Source: Thioalkalivibrio sp. (GTDB lineage Bacteria > Pseudomonadota > Gammaproteobacteria > Ectothiorhodospirales > Ectothiorhodospiraceae). From it: a stretch of 8,268 bases of DNA. The notes beneath the pieces were generated by a model. The model had not been told where the DNA came from. It made no database searches and saw nothing but the letters and a program-made list of their open reading frames with translations. Below, piece by piece: positions 6,453-8,268 of the stretch. The translations under genes and the position numbers were made by a program. The stretch is taken from positions 1 through 8,268 of the forward strand of contig SKNJ01000151.1 of NCBI GenBank assembly GCA_007120575.1. Direction: 5' to 3'. How positions within the stretch are numbered: the first letter of the stretch is position 1; every line of letters begins with the position of its first letter.

Positions 6453-6479
6453 GTGGAAAGCTGCCTGACGGAGGATTCG

Positions 6480-6785
6480 ATGGGGTATTACCAGCGCCAT
6501 ATCTTCTTCTGCACCAATTGCCGCGAGGACGACAATTGCTGCGAGGACCACGGGGCGTCCGAGATGCGCGCCTATGCCAAGGACCGGGCCAAGGCCCTGG
6601 GGATTCACGGCAAAGGCCAGGTGCGGGTGAACACCGCCGGCTGTCTGGACCGCTGCAACGAGGGCCCGATCGCGGTGGTCTACCCGGAAGGGGTCTGGTA
6701 CACCTACCACGACGAACGCGACATCGACGAGATCCTGGAAGAACACCTCCGGCATGGCCGCGTGGTCGAGCGCTTGCAGATCTGA
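6480..6785 (+). CDS. Small thioredoxin-fold [2Fe-2S] ferredoxin
   Basis: A 101-residue cytoplasmic protein of the thioredoxin-like (Shethna-type) [2Fe-2S] ferredoxin family. It opens with RHIFFCTNCREDDNCC (6-21), has an amphipathic helix with RAKALGIHGKGQVRVN, then the second cluster motif TAGCLDRCNEGP (53-63, C55-x3-C59), followed by the family element IAVVYPEGVWY (64-74) and a C-terminal helix ending HLRHGRVVERL. Likely cluster ligands are C11 or C14, C20 or C21, C55 and C59. The upstream ATG at 6453 is rejected because the ATG at 6480 has GGAGG at the right distance and starts the domain. Family members carry single electrons, but the partner here is unknown. It follows the DUF481 gene by 69 bases. 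Confidence 0.88.
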   Translation: MGYYQRHIFFCTNCREDDNCCEDHGASEMRAYAKDRAKALGIHGKGQVRVNTAGCLDRCNEGPIAVVYPEGVWYTYHDERDIDEILEEHLRHGRVVERLQI

Positions 6786-6803
6786 TTCGTTCGCCGTATC
6801 TAC

Positions 6804-6839
6804 TTGACTTTGCGCTGCGGGCTCCGGAGAATTCGCAGC
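6804..6839 (+). promoter_or_regulatory. Promoter of tRNA-Met
   Basis: TTGACT (6804-6809) is a near-perfect -35 box. After exactly 17 bases comes GAGAAT (6827-6832) as the -10 box. The start would fall near 6839, and the stretch between -10 and start is rich in G and C (GCAGCCC), a discriminator typical of stable-RNA promoters under stringent control. An 8-bp inverted repeat, TGCGGGCT (6816-6823) with AGCCCGCA (6837-6844), spans the -10 box and the start point; it might bind a regulator or end read-through from the ferredoxin gene. Confidence 0.65.
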
Positions 6840-6845
6840 CCGCAC

Positions 6846-6922
6846 GGCTACGTAGCTCAGCTGGTTAGAGCACATCACTCATAATGATGGGGTCCCCTGT
6901 TCGAATCAGGGCGTAGCCACCA
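6846..6922 (+). tRNA. tRNA-Met(CAU), elongator type
   Basis: A 77-nt tRNA with every arm visible. The acceptor stem GGCTACG (6846-6852) pairs with CGTAGCC (6912-6918), and ACCA follows, so CCA is encoded. The anticodon stem CATCA/TGATG encloses CTCATAA with CAT at 6880-6882. The T arm is CCCTG-TTCGAAT-CAGGG. The body is nearly identical to the E. coli elongator tRNA-Met and lacks the features of initiator tRNA (no 1-72 mismatch). A lysidine-modified Ile2 identity is unlikely given that match. Confidence 0.96.
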
Positions 6923-6930
6923 CCTAATTC

Positions 6931-6962
6931 AAGGGGTTGCCTCGGCAGCCCCTTTCTCGTTT
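6931..6962 (+). terminator. Rho-independent terminator of tRNA-Met
   Basis: The stem AAGGGGTTGC (6931-6940) pairs with GCAGCCCCTT (6945-6954) over 10 bp, with one G-U pair and a CTCG loop. It is followed by a T-rich tail (TCTCGTTT). It begins 8 bases after the tRNA 3' end. Confidence 0.85.
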
Positions 6963-6982
6963 GGGCGCCGCGCCCAACTCGT

Positions 6983-7011
6983 GTGCCCACGCCGTGCCCA
7001 TTCGGTGCCCA
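6983..7011 (+). repeat. Three GTGCCCA direct repeats in 11-bp phase beside the tRNA
   Basis: GTGCCCA occurs at 6983-6989, 6994-7000 and 7005-7011, each exactly 11 bases after the last, so all face the same side of the helix. A small stem TTGGGCG/CGCCCAA (6961-6967 with 6971-6977) lies just before. Phased short repeats next to a tRNA 3' end resemble arm-type binding sites of tyrosine integrases left at an old attachment site. No second copy of the tRNA 3' end and no integrase gene is seen in the window. Confidence 0.5.
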
Positions 7012-7049
7012 GGGCGTGTTCGCTGAAGGTCTCCCACCGTTTCGCAGTG

Positions 7050-7301
7050 CGCACTGCGCTGCAGAGCTGGCAGCCCGAGCCCGGCCTGCTGGTCCACTCA
7101 GATCAGGGGTATCAGTGCACCAGCGGCGCCTGGCGGCGCGACTACGCCAATCACAGGGAGGTGGTCCGAGATCTTACTGACCACATCGTCGGCTTCTGCA
7201 GCGAGCGCCGAAGGCACTCGACCCCGGGCCGCCTGTCGCCCAACACCCGCGAGCGAAAAAGGACAGCCGGATCACTCATCGAGGTGTCCGAAATCGTTTG
7301 A
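7050..7301 (+). pseudogene. IS3-family transposase remnant, internally deleted
   Basis: The frame open from 6981 to 7301 carries two blocks typical of the IS3-family (OrfB) integrase-type catalytic domain. The first is ALQSWQPEPGLLVHSDQGYQ followed by CTSGAWR (about 7056-7136), which holds the second catalytic Asp in HSD (codon 7101-7103). The second is the far C-terminal block, YANHREVVRDL through RRRHSTPGRLSPNTRE (about 7143-7253). In intact members some 40 residues lie between them, including the catalytic Glu; they are missing here. The N-terminal part and OrfA are also missing. The fragment cannot be an active transposase. I see no convincing terminal inverted repeats. It lies downstream of the tRNA and its phased repeats, and is convergent with the acetyltransferase gene. 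Confidence 0.8.
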
Positions 7302-7347
7302 CCACTACACACCATCGCCGAGGGGACGATCCGCGCGCACATTCCGC

Positions 7348-8202
7348 TCAGCCCAATTCGAAAGAGGTCACGCCAAACATGGAAGAGATCGGCAAGCGAG
7401 GACATTCACCGGTGTACATGCGTGCGGTTTCGAACACCATTTCCATGGCGTGCCGGCAGACGAGATCGACAGCGTCCGGATTGGTTTCGGGAATATCCAG
7501 GTAGAAGAGTTCTCCCTCCCCGACCGAGCGGGTCAGGGCCTGGAACAGGCGCTCGCCGACCTCGGGATCATCCGCGAAAAGCGGCCCGATCTTGTGACCC
7601 TGGCGACAAGGCCGAATCAACCCGTAACCTCTTAATCGAGCGCCATCCCACGCGCCTCGAGCCGCGCCGCCAGGCTGCGCGATCCAGGTCCGCAGGAAAT
7701 CCTCCCTGGGCGCGGGAAAGTGACGGCGATCATAGGCCGCCAACGTCTCGAAGGGGATCTCCGTCAAGGGAATGATCCCCGCCTCATCGCCACTCCCGCC
7801 TGGTCCCTGGCGACCCGCGTAGCGAATGTTGCGATAGGCCAGACGAAAACCGGATTTGAGGTAGTTCTCCTGCTGCGCCACCACCCCATCGATCCCCACG
7901 TTTCGCCCCGCCAAACGCTCCATCGCCGCTTGCCAGATGCGTAACCCAAAACCCTGGCCGCGAAATGCCGGCTCGACGATATAGAAGCCGACGAAGCCGA
8001 ATTCCTCCCCGTAGCGCACCGCCGAAATCACCGCCACCGGCTGGTCATCCAGGCTCGCCAACAGAAAACCTTCAGGGTCCGCGGCAAAGAAACAGGCCGC
8101 GTCACGGATGCCGGGATTCCACCCCTCCCGCGCCGCCCATTCGATGGCGAGGTCGAGATCGGCGCGGCGCATGGTTCGAATGTCGAGTATCGGTTCAGCC
8201 AT
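7348..8202 (-). CDS. GNAT family N-acetyltransferase, two-domain type
   Basis: A 284-residue protein. The N-terminal half is a GNAT acetyltransferase domain: MRRADLDLAIEWAAREGWNP (11-30), a strand-rich core with FVGFYIVEPAFRG (70-82), the acetyl-CoA loop RGQGFG (81-86), and the closing YLKSGFRLAYRNIRY (114-128). The C-terminal half matches the second domain often joined to such proteins (Acetyltransf_18 type), with GHKIGPLFADD and ELFYLDIPETN. It transfers an acyl group from acyl-CoA, but the substrate cannot be read from sequence. The ATG at 8202 has GGAGGAG upstream. Third-position GC over the first 56 or so codons is near 70 percent, clearly below the genes left of the tRNA, which hints at later acquisition. 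A 6-bp inverted repeat, GGTTGC (8233-8238) with GCAACC (8254-8259), lies in its upstream region and may be an operator. Confidence 0.85.
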   Translation of the reverse strand: MAEPILDIRTMRRADLDLAIEWAAREGWNPGIRDAACFFAADPEGFLLASLDDQPVAVISAVRYGEEFGFVGFYIVEPAFRGQGFGLRIWQAAMERLAGRNVGIDGVVAQQENYLKSGFRLAYRNIRYAGRQGPGGSGDEAGIIPLTEIPFETLAAYDRRHFPAPREDFLRTWIAQPGGAARGAWDGARLRGYGLIRPCRQGHKIGPLFADDPEVGERLFQALTRSVGEGELFYLDIPETNPDAVDLVCRHAMEMVFETARMYTGECPRLPISSMFGVTSFELG

Positions 8203-8268
8203 AACGGCCTCGCTCCTCCGGTCCTGGTCAAGGGTTGCCGAGCGACGTAATCAGCAACCTTGCGTACC

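Noticed and set aside
5649..6878. 409-codon minus-strand open frame
   Set aside because: It is antisense to the DUF481 and ferredoxin genes and runs into the tRNA; its peptide has no recognisable domain.
6846..6922. Direct repeat of the tRNA 3' end as a far attachment site
   Set aside because: I looked for a second copy to the right up to the window end and saw none.
6983..7011. CRISPR array
   Set aside because: The repeats are only 7 bases with 4-base gaps, far too short for CRISPR repeats and spacers.

Overview
The window is GC-rich bacterial DNA with a strong G/C bias at third codon positions. Its gene set points to a gammaproteobacterium: a Coq7-type ubiquinone hydroxylase, a YggT protein, a DUF4426 protein, a DUF481 outer-membrane protein, and an elongator tRNA-Met very close to the enterobacterial one. 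A Thioalkalivibrio-like or other Ectothiorhodospiraceae host would fit, but that placement is inference from content and composition; no search was run.

Layout, left to right. (1) Positions 1-779, minus strand: a QueC-like PP-loop ATPase whose ATP motif carries Glu where the family has Asp. A second coding-like frame follows directly and runs off the left edge; it has no recognisable start codon. (2) 897-2054, plus strand: a two-gene operon of a TerB-like protein and a DsbD_2/TauE-SafE-type membrane protein, closed by a perfect 26-bp palindrome shared with the convergent DUF4426 gene. (3) 2089-3396, minus strand: yggT and a DUF4426 secreted protein, separated by a 161-bp nested, symmetric inverted repeat that looks like a MITE. 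In Pseudomonas-type genomes metX and metW lie between these two genes; here they do not. (4) 3694-5674, minus strand: coq7 and a stand-alone GlcF-like iron-sulfur protein. A long imperfect hairpin lies downstream of coq7. (5) 5673-6785, plus strand: a DUF481 beta-barrel protein whose start overlaps a possible GlcF start on the other strand, then a small thioredoxin-fold [2Fe-2S] ferredoxin. (6) 6804-6962: tRNA-Met(CAU) with a good promoter and a rho-independent terminator. (7) 6983-7301: three GTGCCCA repeats in exact 11-bp phase, then a broken IS3-family transposase that has lost the end of its catalytic domain. (8) 7348-8202, minus strand: a GNAT acetyltransferase with visibly lower third-position GC than the genes to the left.

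The left 6.9 kb reads as core chromosome (respiratory quinone synthesis, redox and envelope functions). The right 1.3 kb, starting exactly at the tRNA, reads as a tRNA-associated accessory edge with decayed mobile DNA. No complete new system is visible. The most unusual items are the divergent QueC-like protein with its unresolved downstream partner, the symmetric inverted repeat at 2607-2767, and the phased repeats beside the tRNA.
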